Positions 53,273 through 62,925 of a stretch of DNA of 64,000 nt are shown here, piece after piece. The notes below the pieces were generated by a model, which was given only the letters and a program-made list of their open reading frames with translations, had not been told where the DNA came from and searched no databases. The stretch lies in contig CAMJML010000006.1 of assembly GCA_946407015.1 (NCBI GenBank), positions 1 through 64,000 on the forward strand, written 5' to 3'. The translations under genes were made by a program, and so were the position numbers. This DNA is from an uncultured Selenomonadales bacterium. GTDB taxonomy: Bacteria > Bacillota > Negativicutes > DSM-1736 > Dendrosporobacteraceae. How positions within the stretch are numbered: position 1 is the first letter of the stretch; each line of letters starts with the position of its first letter.

Positions 53273-55204
53273 CTAAGCACTGACTTCGGCTGCGTCGGGA
53301 AACAGAATGGCCAACGCCTGCTCAGCCGTTTCTACCGGTCTGATATCCAGGCCTAAATGCCCGCTCGGAATATCCTGCTCATTCTCACGAGGAATCACCA
53401 ACGTGGTGATTCCGGCTTGTTTCGCACCATAGGCTTTTTCAAACACACCGCCCACGGCCTTCACTTTGCCCTGAATGGATATTTCCCCGGTGACAGCAAC
53501 ATCCTGCCGGATCGGCCGGCCGGTGATGGCCGAAATGACCGCAGCCAAAATGGCTGTCCCCGCCGATGGACCGTCAATACGGCCACCGCCAATGATATTA
53601 ATGTGAATATCATAATTATTCAGGTCTTCCCCTGTCAGTTTACGGACAACGGCAGCCGCATTAAACACCGAGTCTTTAGCCATACTGCCGGCCGTATCGT
53701 TAAAGCGCATATGGCCTTTTCCCTTTTCGGCAGTCGGGAAAGCCACCGCCTCAATTTCCAGAACCGAACCCAAATAGCCCGCCACACCCAAGCCGAATAC
53801 TTTTCCGACTTCAGAGCGTGAAGAGGCTTTTTGATTGACAAACGGGGTTAACCGGCTGACTTGCACGACCCGGTAGACATCGTCTTTGGTAATGGTCAGA
53901 GCGGCTTCGGTATCTTCGCCTTCACGATACAAAGCCAGACCATAAGCATCGGCCAGAATATTGATGGCTTTCCGGCCCTCAATCGTGTATTCACTGATCA
54001 ACCGCGGAACATCGGGATCAATTTGCACATCCAGCTTCACAGCCGCATTATAGACAATTTCCTCAATATGTTTCGGGGTCAGGGGTTCGAAGTAAATTTC
54101 GGCACAACGGGACCGGATAGCCGGATTGATATCACCGGAATCGCGGGTAGTTGCCCCAATCAGAATGAAGTCGGCCGGAGCGCCTTCTTCAAACAGCTTT
54201 TTAATATATTTCGGAACATTAGGATCGGTGGAGTCATAATAGGTTGAATCAAAGGAAACCCGCTTATCTTCAAGCACTTTTAAGAGCTTATTCTGCAGCA
54301 TGGGGTCCATCTCACCGATTTCATCAATAAACAGGATTCCGCCATGGGAATCGGTCACTAAACCGGGTTTCGGTTCAGGAATACCGGTCTCTGCCAGATC
54401 GCGGCGGGCGCCTTGGTAAATCGGATCATGTACCGAACCCAGCAAAGGATTGGTCATATCCCGGGGATCCCAGCGCAACGTCGTTCCATCCACTTCGATA
54501 AACGGCGCATCCTGCGCAAATGGAGTAAATTTTAGCTTCTTGGCTTCTTCCAGCACCAGACGGGCAGCCGTGGTTTTACCAACCCCTGGCGGTCCATACA
54601 CAATCAGATGCTGCGGGTACGGGGAAGCCAGCTTGGCCCGTAAGGATTCGATGGCCCGTTCCTGACCGACAATTTCATTTAAATTAGCCGGCCGCAAAAG
54701 CTCCATCAGCGATTTAGTCAGTTTCTTTTGCTCCAGTTTTTCCAGCATCGCAAACTTTTTCAGCGTTTGCGGGCTTTCCACACTTTGTTCTTCTTTGAGG
54801 ACTTGCATTTTGATTTCTCTAACATATTCTTGATGGCGTTCTTCCATTTTTTCGACGATCTTTTTCTCAATCTTTTCTTCGACAGTTCGTCTAGCCATCA
54901 AATCAGCCATTTCTTCTTCGATGTCCTCAAGAATGGCCGGTATCTCCTCATAGGTCGGCACCTTATCCACCGTCGGGTCTTCGAACACCAGCTTTTGCAG
55001 CGCCAATACCCGATCTGGAACATGCTCGGAACGCATGAGTTCAAGCGCATCCAGCTTACCTGCCTTCAGCACTACCTTTTCAGAGCCCAGAATGCCCGAC
55101 AGCAGTCCATAGAGAGCCGCTACCTGGCGTTTTAACTGATCATCTGAAGTAATCTTGGCAGACGCTGGTTCCTTCCGGAGAAATTTGTTAAAAAAATCTT
55201 TCAT
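53273..55204 (-). CDS. lonC: ATP-dependent Lon-family protease (LonC/LonB type)
   Basis: A 643-residue protein. It has a charged N-terminal coiled region (about residues 90-150) in place of the Lon substrate domain, an AAA+ module with Walker A GPPGVGKTT and Walker B GGILFIDEIGEM, and a C-terminal Lon protease domain. The catalytic Ser is in GPSAGTAIL and the Lys is in VFEKAYGAKQAG. The gene lies between rplI and dnaB. Such proteases take part in stress or sporulation proteolysis in Firmicutes; the substrates are unknown. Confidence 0.92.
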   Translation of the reverse strand: MKDFFNKFLRKEPASAKITSDDQLKRQVAALYGLLSGILGSEKVVLKAGKLDALELMRSEHVPDRVLALQKLVFEDPTVDKVPTYEEIPAILEDIEEEMADLMARRTVEEKIEKKIVEKMEERHQEYVREIKMQVLKEEQSVESPQTLKKFAMLEKLEQKKLTKSLMELLRPANLNEIVGQERAIESLRAKLASPYPQHLIVYGPPGVGKTTAARLVLEEAKKLKFTPFAQDAPFIEVDGTTLRWDPRDMTNPLLGSVHDPIYQGARRDLAETGIPEPKPGLVTDSHGGILFIDEIGEMDPMLQNKLLKVLEDKRVSFDSTYYDSTDPNVPKYIKKLFEEGAPADFILIGATTRDSGDINPAIRSRCAEIYFEPLTPKHIEEIVYNAAVKLDVQIDPDVPRLISEYTIEGRKAINILADAYGLALYREGEDTEAALTITKDDVYRVVQVSRLTPFVNQKASSRSEVGKVFGLGVAGYLGSVLEIEAVAFPTAEKGKGHMRFNDTAGSMAKDSVFNAAAVVRKLTGEDLNNYDIHINIIGGGRIDGPSAGTAILAAVISAITGRPIRQDVAVTGEISIQGKVKAVGGVFEKAYGAKQAGITTLVIPRENEQDIPSGHLGLDIRPVETAEQALAILFPDAAEVSA

Positions 55205-55220
55205 ATATTTAATCCTCTTT

Positions 55221-55667
55221 CTAACCTGCGATGATATGAACTTGTATCCGGCTAGTAATTTCAGGATGAACCTTAATTGTAACCGGATATGTACCCACCG
55301 CCTTAATGGTGTCTTTCAGTTCAATCTTACGTTTATCCAACTCAATTTTGTGCTGTGCTTCAATGGCATCGGCGATATCCTTCACGGTGACGGCTCCAAA
55401 CAGCTTGCCGCCTTCTCCGGTTTTCACAGCAATGGTGACTTCAACTTTGCTCAATTGTGCCGCCATGAGTTTGGCTTCATCAATCGCCCGCTGCTGTTTG
55501 CGGGCCTCAGATGCCTTTTGCTGGCTGACACTATTTAAGTTGGTGGCAGTCGCTTCAACCGCTAATTTCTTCGGCAGCAGGAAATTACGGGCATAACCTT
55601 CGGAAACCTCTATAACATCGCCTTTTTTACCAAGCTTTTTAACTTCTTCCTGTAGAATTACTTTCAT
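55221..55667 (-). CDS. rplI: 50S ribosomal protein L9
   Basis: A 148-residue ribosomal protein with the N-terminal motif GYARNFLLPKKLA and the long linker helix. The ATG at 55667 has AGGAGAG upstream and overlaps the end of gdpP by 29 nt, a coupling common in Firmicutes. Confidence 0.97.
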   Translation of the reverse strand: MKVILQEEVKKLGKKGDVIEVSEGYARNFLLPKKLAVEATATNLNSVSQQKASEARKQQRAIDEAKLMAAQLSKVEVTIAVKTGEGGKLFGAVTVKDIADAIEAQHKIELDKRKIELKDTIKAVGTYPVTIKVHPEITSRIQVHIIAG

Positions 55668-57648
55668 TCTGTTCACTCTCCTCTATATACTTGGTGCTAA
55701 GCTCAATGACCTTAGCCTTCACCTCAGACATGGTTGCGTTCTTGACCTGGGCACCTGCCACCGTCTGATGGCCGCCCCCGCCAAGCTGTTCCATAAGGAC
55801 CTGAACATTGACTTCGCCATGGGACCTGGCACTGACACCAATCCCATCCTCATCCAGGTAAAACAGGACAATACTGATTTTAACCCCTTCAATGCGAAGC
55901 ATCATATCGGCCGCCTGGGCCGCGATCACTTGCGCATTCTTGGTATTGGCCGGGCAAGTGGCGATGATCACGCCGCCTGGCACCAGCTCGGCATTGGCCA
56001 GCACTTCCGACCGGGCCCTGGTTGCCGCATAATCCATGAGGAATAAAAAGCGGATGAGGGACGGATCAGCCCCCGACCGGCGTAAATAAGCGGCAGCATC
56101 GAAGGTTCTGACCCCGGTCTGCACGGCAAAATTCTTGGTATCCACCAGAATGCCGGCATACAGCGCCGTGGCATCAATCCGGGTCAAATCAACCGTTTCA
56201 TCAAAATACATCAAAAGTTCGGTTACGAGCTCACTGGTCGAAGAAGAGGACGGTTCCAGGTACACCAGCAGCGGGCTGGCAATAAACTCTTCCGACCGGC
56301 GATGGTGGTCAATGACCACGACTTTGTCGATCAGTTCCAGCAGCTCGGGTGCCGCCGTTAACTCAGGCCGGTGGGTATCGACCACAAACAGCACCGGGTT
56401 TTTCAGCGGCAGTGCCGCAGCTTTAAGCGGCGAAATAAAAATCTCTTTATAGTCTTCATAGTCGGCAAACAGTCCCTGCAGCTTGCCGACCGCGGTATTG
56501 TTCTGGCTAATGGCGATATAGGCCTGCTTGCCCAGGTGGCGGGCCATTTTGGCCACCCCGAGGGCCGCACCCAGACTGTCAAAATCCTCGTTGTTGTGCC
56601 CCATAATGACGACCATATCGGCTTCACCGATAATCTCCTTGATGGTATGGGCCACCGTCCGGGCTTTCACGCGGGTATTCTTTTCAACGGCTTTGGCTTT
56701 ACCGCCGTAAAACTGCACCTTGCCGCCGACATGCACGGCAGCCTGATCGCCACCCCGTCCCAGGGCCAAATCCAGACAAGCCTGAGCACGGTCACCCAGA
56801 TCGGCCATCGATACCCGGTCGGCAACCACCCCCATACTGAGGGTAACCGGGAATTTATGACTGCCATGAATCGCCCGGACTTTATCCAGGATATCAAATT
56901 TCTCACCCAACGCTTTATCCAGCGACTTCCGGCTAAAGATAGCAAAATACATATCATCGGCATAGCGCTTTAAAAAACCGTCCAGCTCAGCCATCCAATC
57001 GGTCAGCAGTTTGTTGACATCGACTAAGATGGTAGAGCGCTGCGTATCACTGAGTCCCTGCAGCACATCATCGTAATTATCAATCTGAATATAGGCGACG
57101 ACCGGCATGTTATCGCAGCATTCCATGCGTAAATGCTCGGTGGAAGTGATATCTAAAATATAGAGCACCAGAAATTGCTCATCCGGCTTGAGCTCGTGTA
57201 AAAGCTTGGGAATAACCCGGTAGTACCGGTCCTGATCAATAAAGACCTGCGGCTCTTCTTTTTCCCACAGGGATTCCAAGTGCAATTCCGGCCAGACTTT
57301 TAAAATCGATCCACTGAGATTGAGCTTTCCGCCTGTCCAGTTGGCTAATACTTCATTACCCCAATAAAGTTTCCCTTCGGCATCCACCAGTGCAATGGCA
57401 ATGGGCAGCTTTTGAATGGCATAAGCGGAAAGTTCACCAACATTTTGGACCATACTGGCCAAATAGGCATTCAGTTCCCGTTGCTGCTGCAGATGGCGCT
57501 CACGGCCAAACAAATATAACGCAACCAAGAGAATGCCGCCTAAAACAGCGACCGATTTATTGTAAAACATAATTACGAACAGCAAGACGGCCGCAACCGC
57601 CAGGTAAATTCGGGTATCTAACCAAGTTGAAGGACCTTGAGGCATCAT
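55639..57648 (-). CDS. gdpP: Cyclic-di-AMP phosphodiesterase GdpP
   Basis: A 669-residue membrane-bound enzyme. Two N-terminal helices (residues ~10-55) are followed by a PAS domain, a degenerate GGDEF domain (YADDMYF in place of GGDEF), a DHH phosphodiesterase domain (MGHNNEDFDSLGAALG, DTHRPE, VVIDHHRR) and a DHHA1 domain with GGGGHQTVAGA. It degrades c-di-AMP and so affects potassium and wall homeostasis. The ATG at 57648 follows GGAGG. All metal-site residues I can trace are present. Confidence 0.93.
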   Translation of the reverse strand: MMPQGPSTWLDTRIYLAVAAVLLFVIMFYNKSVAVLGGILLVALYLFGRERHLQQQRELNAYLASMVQNVGELSAYAIQKLPIAIALVDAEGKLYWGNEVLANWTGGKLNLSGSILKVWPELHLESLWEKEEPQVFIDQDRYYRVIPKLLHELKPDEQFLVLYILDITSTEHLRMECCDNMPVVAYIQIDNYDDVLQGLSDTQRSTILVDVNKLLTDWMAELDGFLKRYADDMYFAIFSRKSLDKALGEKFDILDKVRAIHGSHKFPVTLSMGVVADRVSMADLGDRAQACLDLALGRGGDQAAVHVGGKVQFYGGKAKAVEKNTRVKARTVAHTIKEIIGEADMVVIMGHNNEDFDSLGAALGVAKMARHLGKQAYIAISQNNTAVGKLQGLFADYEDYKEIFISPLKAAALPLKNPVLFVVDTHRPELTAAPELLELIDKVVVIDHHRRSEEFIASPLLVYLEPSSSSTSELVTELLMYFDETVDLTRIDATALYAGILVDTKNFAVQTGVRTFDAAAYLRRSGADPSLIRFLFLMDYAATRARSEVLANAELVPGGVIIATCPANTKNAQVIAAQAADMMLRIEGVKISIVLFYLDEDGIGVSARSHGEVNVQVLMEQLGGGGHQTVAGAQVKNATMSEVKAKVIELSTKYIEESEQNESNSTGRS

Positions 57649-57675
57649 GTTAACCTCCATTAGGCTGAGGCAGCG

Positions 57676-58632
57676 CTAGTAGCGCGGCCCGCGCAGTTGA
57701 CGGTAGTCAAACGCCATATCAAACACGCCTGCTACAACCAGGATCTGTGTAAACAGACCATTAGTAAAGATTAAGAATAGTATAATACCCCGCGCCAGCC
57801 TTGACAATTTGTATTTATCGGCAAGGAAGTAAAATAACGCCAGACCTTGTACAAATAGCAGGGTACTCGTAATCACTTGAAAGTTTACGGCAATATGATA
57901 AAGCTCAGTAATCTGGCGGCTATTGCCCCAATACATGCCCACCAGGGCTAACAAATAGATGTACACAATATAGCCGGGCATACTCCAGTCTTTGAAGGGT
58001 GGGAATGACTGGATTGGCTGTCCCAGCTTTTTAAGCACAATTTTTGCCACCAGAAAATTCAGGTAAGTATCCGCAATGGCTGCCAAAATAAATCCGGCCG
58101 GCACAATGATTTTCATAAACTGGAGCATAGTTTGCATGTTGGCTGCAATCGTCGTAAGATCCTCTTCCTTCATCCCCAGGCTGCGATACATCTGCACAGC
58201 CTGATCAAACGCCTGGGATAAGGCCTCAGTCTGCATATTCAAAGGATTGACACCCAATACTACGGCGGTAATCAGCAGCACAGCCACTTTGGACAATAAG
58301 GAGGCTACCGATCCCCAAAGCAGGGTTTTAACCGGGTGAAACTGAGAACGGATGGAATAGCCCAGCACAATCCCGATCAGGCCAAAGCCGACCACAACAC
58401 CGACCGCCTGCAGCGGATGCAGCAGCATCGCAATGATGACGCCGGCTACGAAGGTGGCCATGATGCTCCATTTATAGCCATGGCGAACCCCCAGTAAGAT
58501 GATGGGAACGGGCCAGATTAAGTTGACGAACGGCCCGATAAAGGGCATATAAGCACTGATTAATGCGAAGAGTATGGCAATGGATGCTAAAATCCCGCCT
58601 TCTACCATCGGTCTGATTCCCTGTTGCTGCAT
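57676..58632 (-). CDS. YybS-family (DUF2232) membrane protein
   Basis: A 318-residue protein with about eight membrane segments and the PIILLGVRHGYKWSI segment typical of YybS/DUF2232, a family close to S-component-type transporters. The ATG at 58632 follows AAGAGGTG. It lies upstream of gdpP in the conserved yybS-gdpP-rplI order. Function unknown. Confidence 0.88.
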   Translation of the reverse strand: MQQQGIRPMVEGGILASIAILFALISAYMPFIGPFVNLIWPVPIILLGVRHGYKWSIMATFVAGVIIAMLLHPLQAVGVVVGFGLIGIVLGYSIRSQFHPVKTLLWGSVASLLSKVAVLLITAVVLGVNPLNMQTEALSQAFDQAVQMYRSLGMKEEDLTTIAANMQTMLQFMKIIVPAGFILAAIADTYLNFLVAKIVLKKLGQPIQSFPPFKDWSMPGYIVYIYLLALVGMYWGNSRQITELYHIAVNFQVITSTLLFVQGLALFYFLADKYKLSRLARGIILFLIFTNGLFTQILVVAGVFDMAFDYRQLRGPRY

Positions 58633-58636
58633 AAAT

Positions 58637-58945
58637 TCACCTCTTGTGGCGGAGATGTCGCTGGTATTCGGAAAAGTCACCAAACCATTTCTCCACATCA
58701 TTTTCTCTTTTAATATTTTGATTTAAGCGTGTTAATATAGCCTCATCCAAATCGGCAAAATTAATACCCAGTCTTCGCCCTAAAACAAAGCAGGAAATTA
58801 CAACAGCCGCCAGCCCCTCTTTAATCGCCTGCTCGCTGTTTTTTGCCATCGCTTGATAGAGCTGACCCACATGCGTAATCAGCTCGGCTTTCAACCACTC
58901 TATAAGACGCATTTTGCGTAAGATTTCTGATTCGTGGGAAAACAA
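58637..58945 (-). CDS. MazG-like family protein
   Basis: A 102-residue, helical MazG-like protein (LKAELITHVGQLYQAMAKNSEQAIKEGLAAVVISC). The start is TTG 58945, with GGGAGGGG upstream. It lacks the full ExxE..ExxD set of active MazG pyrophosphatases, so activity is doubtful. It ends 4 nt before the yybS start, in one operon with it. Confidence 0.75.
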   Translation of the reverse strand: MFSHESEILRKMRLIEWLKAELITHVGQLYQAMAKNSEQAIKEGLAAVVISCFVLGRRLGINFADLDEAILTRLNQNIKRENDVEKWFGDFSEYQRHLRHKR

Positions 58946-59077
58946 AGGACAACCCCTCCCTTAACCTTCCCATTATTATTCGCAGAACAACCGTCTTCTT
59001 CCTGCTTATGGCTGAGGAAATTACGCGAGGACAATCCGCTGGTCTTCCCTCATACAAAGACCTAAAAGAACAGAAAA

Positions 59078-59097
59078 GACTTGGCTCTGCCAAGTCC
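59078..59097 (-). repeat. GACTTGGC hairpin, copy 1
   Basis: GACTTGGC-nnn-GCCAAGTC on both strands, with TTTT on the minus strand. A close copy lies at 62818-62844. It stands downstream of rpsR and may be a secondary terminator. Confidence 0.6.
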
Positions 59098-59128
59098 TTC
59101 AGGACATAGGCACAAAGCTTATGTCTTT

Positions 59129-59171
59129 TTATTATCTTAACGAACGGTTTGTGCTTTCGCTAAGATAATAA
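59129..59171 (-). repeat. Inverted repeat between rpsR and the mazG-like gene
   Basis: TTATTATCTTA (59129-59139) and its complement TAAGATAATAA (59161-59171) enclose a 21-nt loop. It lies just past the rpsR terminator; the purpose is unknown. Confidence 0.5.
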
Positions 59172-59201
59172 AAAGAGAGGCCGCTTTACACCTCTCTTTT
59201 T
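59168..59201 (-). terminator. Intrinsic terminator after rpsR
   Basis: AAAAAGAGAGG / CCTCTCTTTTT around a 10-nt loop, followed by TTATTATC on the minus strand, 6 nt after the rpsR stop. Confidence 0.9.
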
Positions 59202-59206
59202 GCTGA

Positions 59207-59437
59207 CTATTCTGCTGTAAACGGCAGTAAAGCGATATTACGAGCACGTTTAATGGACAATGTCAATTGACGTTGATGTTTCGCGCAGTTGCCGGAAATA
59301 CGACGGGGCAGAATTTTGCCACGCTCAGTCGTATAACGGCGAAGCTTAGGAACATCTTTATAGTCGATCGCTTCTACTTTATCAACGCAGAAGCTGCAAA
59401 CTTTTTTCTTCGGTTTTCTTCCTCTTTCACGTCTCAC
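59207..59437 (-). CDS. rpsR: 30S ribosomal protein S18
   Basis: A 76-residue S18 with two cysteines in CSFC that begin a zinc ribbon and the typical [10 protein letters not shown] and [14 protein letters not shown] segments. The start is GTG 59437, with GGGAGG upstream. Last gene of the rpsF-ssb-rpsR operon. Confidence 0.97.
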   Translation of the reverse strand: MRRERGRKPKKKVCSFCVDKVEAIDYKDVPKLRRYTTERGKILPRRISGNCAKHQRQLTLSIKRARNIALLPFTAE

Positions 59438-59452
59438 CGAACTTACCTCCCT

Positions 59453-59851
59453 TTAAAATGGTATTTCTTCTTCAGGGAAGACTTCACTACCAAAGGAACT
59501 TGCATCATATGGCGAACCGGAACTGCCGCCTGCGGCTTGTTTGCTGTCTAAGAACTCGATATTCTGCGCGACTACTTCAGCAATCCGGCGTTTTTGACCA
59601 TCGGTTGCTTCATAGGAGCGTATCTGCAATCGGCCTTCAACCAGCACCCGGCGTCCTTTGGTGAGGTTATTTCCACAAATTTCGGCCAGTTTTTCCCACG
59701 CTACGATGGGTATAAAATCAGTAGCCTCCTTTTGGCCCGAACCGGCAAAACGGTTCACAGCGATGCTAAAAGAAGCAACCGCCTTACCATTTTGGGTATA
59801 ACGTACCTCGGGATCCTGAGAAAGACGACCAACTAATATAACCTTGTTCAT
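59453..59851 (-). CDS. ssb: Single-stranded DNA-binding protein
   Basis: A 132-residue SSB with the OB fold (MNKVILVGRLSQDPEVRYTQNG) and a typical acidic C-terminal tip EEEIPF. It lies between rpsF and rpsR, as in most Firmicutes. Confidence 0.97.
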   Translation of the reverse strand: MNKVILVGRLSQDPEVRYTQNGKAVASFSIAVNRFAGSGQKEATDFIPIVAWEKLAEICGNNLTKGRRVLVEGRLQIRSYEATDGQKRRIAEVVAQNIEFLDSKQAAGGSSGSPYDASSFGSEVFPEEEIPF

Positions 59852-59868
59852 GGCTATTCCCCCTGGCC

Positions 59869-60153
59869 TTATTCGTCTTCTTTTACAATCATGTGTTTCA
59901 AGACTTCGTCGGTAATCTTCATTACACGGTCAAGCTCAGCAACAACTTTTGGCTCGGCGGTAATGTAGAACAACGTGTAAACGCCCTCGGTAAAGTCTTT
60001 TACCGGATAAGCGAGACGTTTTTTGCCCCAACGATCAATCTTGTCAATGTTTCCACCGAAGTTTTTCACGATATTCTCAAACTTAGTAACAACAGCGTTG
60101 AGCGTATCTTCATCAACCGGCTTAACAATGAATATGACTTCGTATTTTCTCAC
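59869..60153 (-). CDS. rpsF: 30S ribosomal protein S6
   Basis: A 94-residue S6 ([38 protein letters not shown]). The start is GTG 60153, behind GGAGGAGG. The leader upstream has a GGCTCCC-att-GGGAGCC hairpin, which may be the site where S6-S18 controls its own operon, although the sequence match to that motif is not clear. Confidence 0.97.
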   Translation of the reverse strand: MRKYEVIFIVKPVDEDTLNAVVTKFENIVKNFGGNIDKIDRWGKKRLAYPVKDFTEGVYTLFYITAEPKVVAELDRVMKITDEVLKHMIVKEDE

Positions 60154-60247
60154 GAAATCACCTCCTCCTCTGGACTAATGGCTCCCAATGGGAGCAGGGA
60201 AGGTTGCAAAAATAAATTTGAAACCTTGGTTTGTCTTAGACTTATCT

Positions 60248-60277
60248 ATTATAGCATTATCCATCAAGCATTAGCAA
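60248..60277 (-). promoter_or_regulatory. Sigma-A promoter of rpsF-ssb-rpsR
   Basis: TTGCTA (60277-60272), an 18-bp spacer and TATAAT (60253-60248) on the minus strand. The leader to rpsF is about 90 nt. Confidence 0.8.
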
Positions 60278-60326
60278 GAAAATATCCGGTAAGATCGCTA
60301 GTTTTTTTTGGAAAAGCCTAAAAAGT

Positions 60327-61280
60327 TTAGCCCGATTGACCGGCAGACAAAAGCAGGCTGCGCTGATGGCCATACCGCAATTCCAGTTCCACAATGGCTT
60401 CCTGGGCAGCCTGCCACTCTGTTCCGGGTGCTGCTGCCGCCACATGCCGGGCAATCCTGTCCCAAAAAGCTTCCAGCCACCGCACCGTTTGCTGCAGGCC
60501 ATAGGCATAAAAAGGCTTTTTAAAAATAAAATTCACAAAAAAATGCTCGGTTAAAATCACGGCTGTCAACCCCGTTTCTTCTGGGGCTGTACCGGCTTCC
60601 AGGATATCATAATTGTGCCAAAACAGCTGATTGAGAAAACTGCCCAGGTTCTCTTCAGGACCACAGTCGTCAATTTGCCGCACTGTCCGCGCCAGCAGCT
60701 CGAGCCGCTCTGGAAAAGTCAAGCGGCGGCACTGCAGGATATCGATAACATGCTGCTCCAGCTCAAAATAATAGCGCAGCGGATCAGACTGGCGCTTTTG
60801 CCTGGGAAAAACCTGCTCGGTATACTGTTCCGGCACGAAAGCGACCGGAGCCTTTTCACTTTTCATAAGCCGGAGCGGCTGATTGCGGCGCAGCAGCTGC
60901 AGGACAGCGGGGCAGCTAAAACTCAGCGTCAATTCAATACCGCGGGCGCTGGTCATGGGATAGCGGGGATAAGTCTGGCAAACTGTATCCAAATGGGCAT
61001 GCCCTGCCGCAGCATGCAGACGGCAGAGATTTTGGCCGGTTAGAAACCAGCAGCGGGTACTGCCGGGCTGCTTGGCAATAGCCGCAAACTCACCGGGCTG
61101 CTGTCTGCCCTTTAGGACCTGAAACGCCTGTCCAAACTCTTCCTGACAGCCTATTTGAGCAAATAAAGCCGCATTGCGCTGATATGAGGCTTGATCCAGG
61201 GTAACCTGCCAATCATTCCGGCAGCAAGACCCGCACATTTGGCAGGCAAAATGTTCAACAATATCTAAATAAATATACAT
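60327..61280 (-). CDS. FliB-like flagellin lysine N-methylase family protein
   Basis: About 317 residues. It has an N-terminal cysteine cluster (CQMCGSCCRNDW) and a second one (CRLHAAAGHAHLDTVCQTYPRYP), the arrangement of the FliB/YkgJ zinc- or iron-binding family. FliB proteins methylate lysines of flagellin. The start is uncertain (ATG 61280, or ATG 61295 with AGGAG directly adjoining it). No flagellar genes are nearby, so the target is unknown. Confidence 0.8.
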   Translation of the reverse strand: MYIYLDIVEHFACQMCGSCCRNDWQVTLDQASYQRNAALFAQIGCQEEFGQAFQVLKGRQQPGEFAAIAKQPGSTRCWFLTGQNLCRLHAAAGHAHLDTVCQTYPRYPMTSARGIELTLSFSCPAVLQLLRRNQPLRLMKSEKAPVAFVPEQYTEQVFPRQKRQSDPLRYYFELEQHVIDILQCRRLTFPERLELLARTVRQIDDCGPEENLGSFLNQLFWHNYDILEAGTAPEETGLTAVILTEHFFVNFIFKKPFYAYGLQQTVRWLEAFWDRIARHVAAAAPGTEWQAAQEAIVELELRYGHQRSLLLSAGQSG

Positions 61281-61411
61281 GGCTGACCCGCTCATCTCCT
61301 AGTCTCAAAAAACTTGACTGATGATCGCTATCGAAGGGAATGTAGCCTATGTATTCCTTACAGACAATGGGAATTCCTGTTGGAAAAATAATTTTCTGAT
61401 TTATTGGAATT

Positions 61412-61440
61412 TTGAGAATGTATTTTGTATTTTTTATAGA
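61412..61440 (+). promoter_or_regulatory. Promoter for the small plus-strand gene
   Basis: TTGAGA (61412-61417), a 17-bp spacer and TATAGA (61435-61440) on the plus strand, about 45 nt before the small gene's ribosome site. Confidence 0.6.
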
Positions 61441-61491
61441 ATATACTATATTAAGAAAACAACGGACTTTACTTTAAGGCTGGTGAACAAT

Positions 61492-61569
61492 ATGAATCCG
61501 CAAGAAATTTATGTGGTTTCACGAATTTTCCTCATGGCGTTATTAGGAATAATGCTCAGCATTTTTTAA
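61492..61569 (+). CDS. Possible 25-residue membrane peptide
   Basis: The frame MNPQEIYVVSRIFLMALLG... ends in a single hydrophobic helix (about residues 9-25) and a TAA. GGTGA lies 5 nt before the ATG, a promoter lies upstream and a strong terminator follows at 61600-61636. It is on the plus strand, convergent with ychF. Known small proteins of this kind modulate transporters or kinases, but I do not recognise this one. Confidence 0.45.
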   Translation: MNPQEIYVVSRIFLMALLGIMLSIF

Positions 61570-61599
61570 CGAAAGGGCCCTGTCCGGACCGAGGCGGCA

Positions 61600-61636
61600 A
61601 AAAAACGACCACTCCTTTTAAGAGTGGTCGTTTTTT
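61600..61636. terminator. Bidirectional terminator between the small plus-strand gene and ychF
   Basis: AAAAAACGACCACTC / GAGTGGTCGTTTTTT with a 7-nt loop. T-runs lie on both sides, so it serves ychF and the small plus-strand gene alike. Confidence 0.93.
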
Positions 61637-61638
61637 CA

Positions 61639-62742
61639 TTAAACATTAAACCGGAAATAGGTAACATCGCCGTCTTTCATCACATAATCTTTGCCTTCCA
61701 GACGGACCTGGCCTTTTTCCCGCGCAGCGGCATGACTACCTGCGGCCATCAATTCATTAAAGGATACAATTTCAGCCCGGATAAAGCCGCGTTCAATATC
61801 ACTATGAATTTTGCCACCAGCTTGCGGGGCTTTGGTACCGGTTGTAATGGTCCAGGCTCTCACTTCCTGCTCCCCGGCTGTTAAGAAGGTAATCAATCCA
61901 AGCAGTTTGAAGGAAGCTTTGATCAATTTATCCAAACCGGACTCGTCCAAGCCCAGCTCACTTAAAAATTCTTTGGCATCTTCGTCCGGCAGTTCCGCAA
62001 TTTCGGACTCCACTTTGGCCGAAACCGCGATCACTTCGGCCCCTTCCTGACGGGCATATTCTTTCACTTTTTGAACATAAGGGTTTTCATCCGGAGTGGC
62101 GACCTCATCCTCGCCGACATTGGCTACAAACAAAATCGGTTTAAGCGTCAGCAGGTTCAAATCGCGAATCAGTCCGGCCTCATCCTCGGTCATTTCCACC
62201 CGGCGGGCAGGCAGCGCCTGTTCCAGCAATTCTTTAATCCGGTTGAGTAAATTAATTTCAGCCTGCGCCTTTTTATCGCCGCCTTTGAGCAGCTTCTGGG
62301 CACGCTCCACCCGTTTATCCACCGTTTCCAGGTCCGCCAGGCACAGCTCGGTATTGATAATTTCAATATCCCGCAGCGGGTCCAGGCCGCCCTCAACATG
62401 GGTAATATTTTCGTCTGTAAAGCAGCGGACAACCTGAGCCACCGCATCCACTTGACGGATATGGGCCAAGAATTTATTACCAAGGCCTTCGCCCTGAGCC
62501 GCCCCTTTGACCAGACCGGCAATATCCACGAACCGGATGGCGGCCGGAATAATGCGCTTGGAGTTATACATGGCCAGCAGTCTAGGCAGCCGCTCATCCG
62601 GTACGTCTACAACCCCGACGTTAGGCTCAATCGTACAAAACGGATAGTTGGCGGCTTCTGCGCCTGCTTTGGTAATCGCATTGAATAATGTGCTTTTGCC
62701 GACATTCGGCAAGCCAACAATACCGACTTCTAAATTACTCAT
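61639..62742 (-). CDS. ychF: Redox-regulated ATPase/GTPase YchF
   Basis: A 367-residue OBG-family protein with G1 [10 protein letters not shown]3 [17 protein letters not shown], and the NVGEDE region in place of NKxD, which gives ATP preference. The C-terminal TGS domain ([15 protein letters not shown]) ends in VTYFRFNV. Start at ATG 62742; a GTG 15 nt upstream is possible. Confidence 0.97.
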   Translation of the reverse strand: MSNLEVGIVGLPNVGKSTLFNAITKAGAEAANYPFCTIEPNVGVVDVPDERLPRLLAMYNSKRIIPAAIRFVDIAGLVKGAAQGEGLGNKFLAHIRQVDAVAQVVRCFTDENITHVEGGLDPLRDIEIINTELCLADLETVDKRVERAQKLLKGGDKKAQAEINLLNRIKELLEQALPARRVEMTEDEAGLIRDLNLLTLKPILFVANVGEDEVATPDENPYVQKVKEYARQEGAEVIAVSAKVESEIAELPDEDAKEFLSELGLDESGLDKLIKASFKLLGLITFLTAGEQEVRAWTITTGTKAPQAGGKIHSDIERGFIRAEIVSFNELMAAGSHAAAREKGQVRLEGKDYVMKDGDVTYFRFNV

Positions 62743-62817
62743 TCCTTTATATTCCACCTTATCTTCATCTATATTGAACTGAAACCTGGTACAAAAATAA
62801 GTTGTACAACTATGTCT

Positions 62818-62844
62818 AAAGACTTGGCATAGCCAAGTCTTTTC
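62818..62844. repeat. GACTTGGC hairpin, copy 2
   Basis: AAAGACTTGGC-ata-GCCAAGTCTTT, near-identical to the copy at 59078-59097 but with its stronger T-run on the plus strand. It lies between pflA and ychF and could end transcription coming from either side. Confidence 0.65.
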
Positions 62845-62925
62845 TTATTGTAGAATATCCGGATGTGAATTGCAAGACCTGTCGTCATTTTAGCCGCGAG
62901 CTCCGGTCTGCCAAGAGCACTGAAA

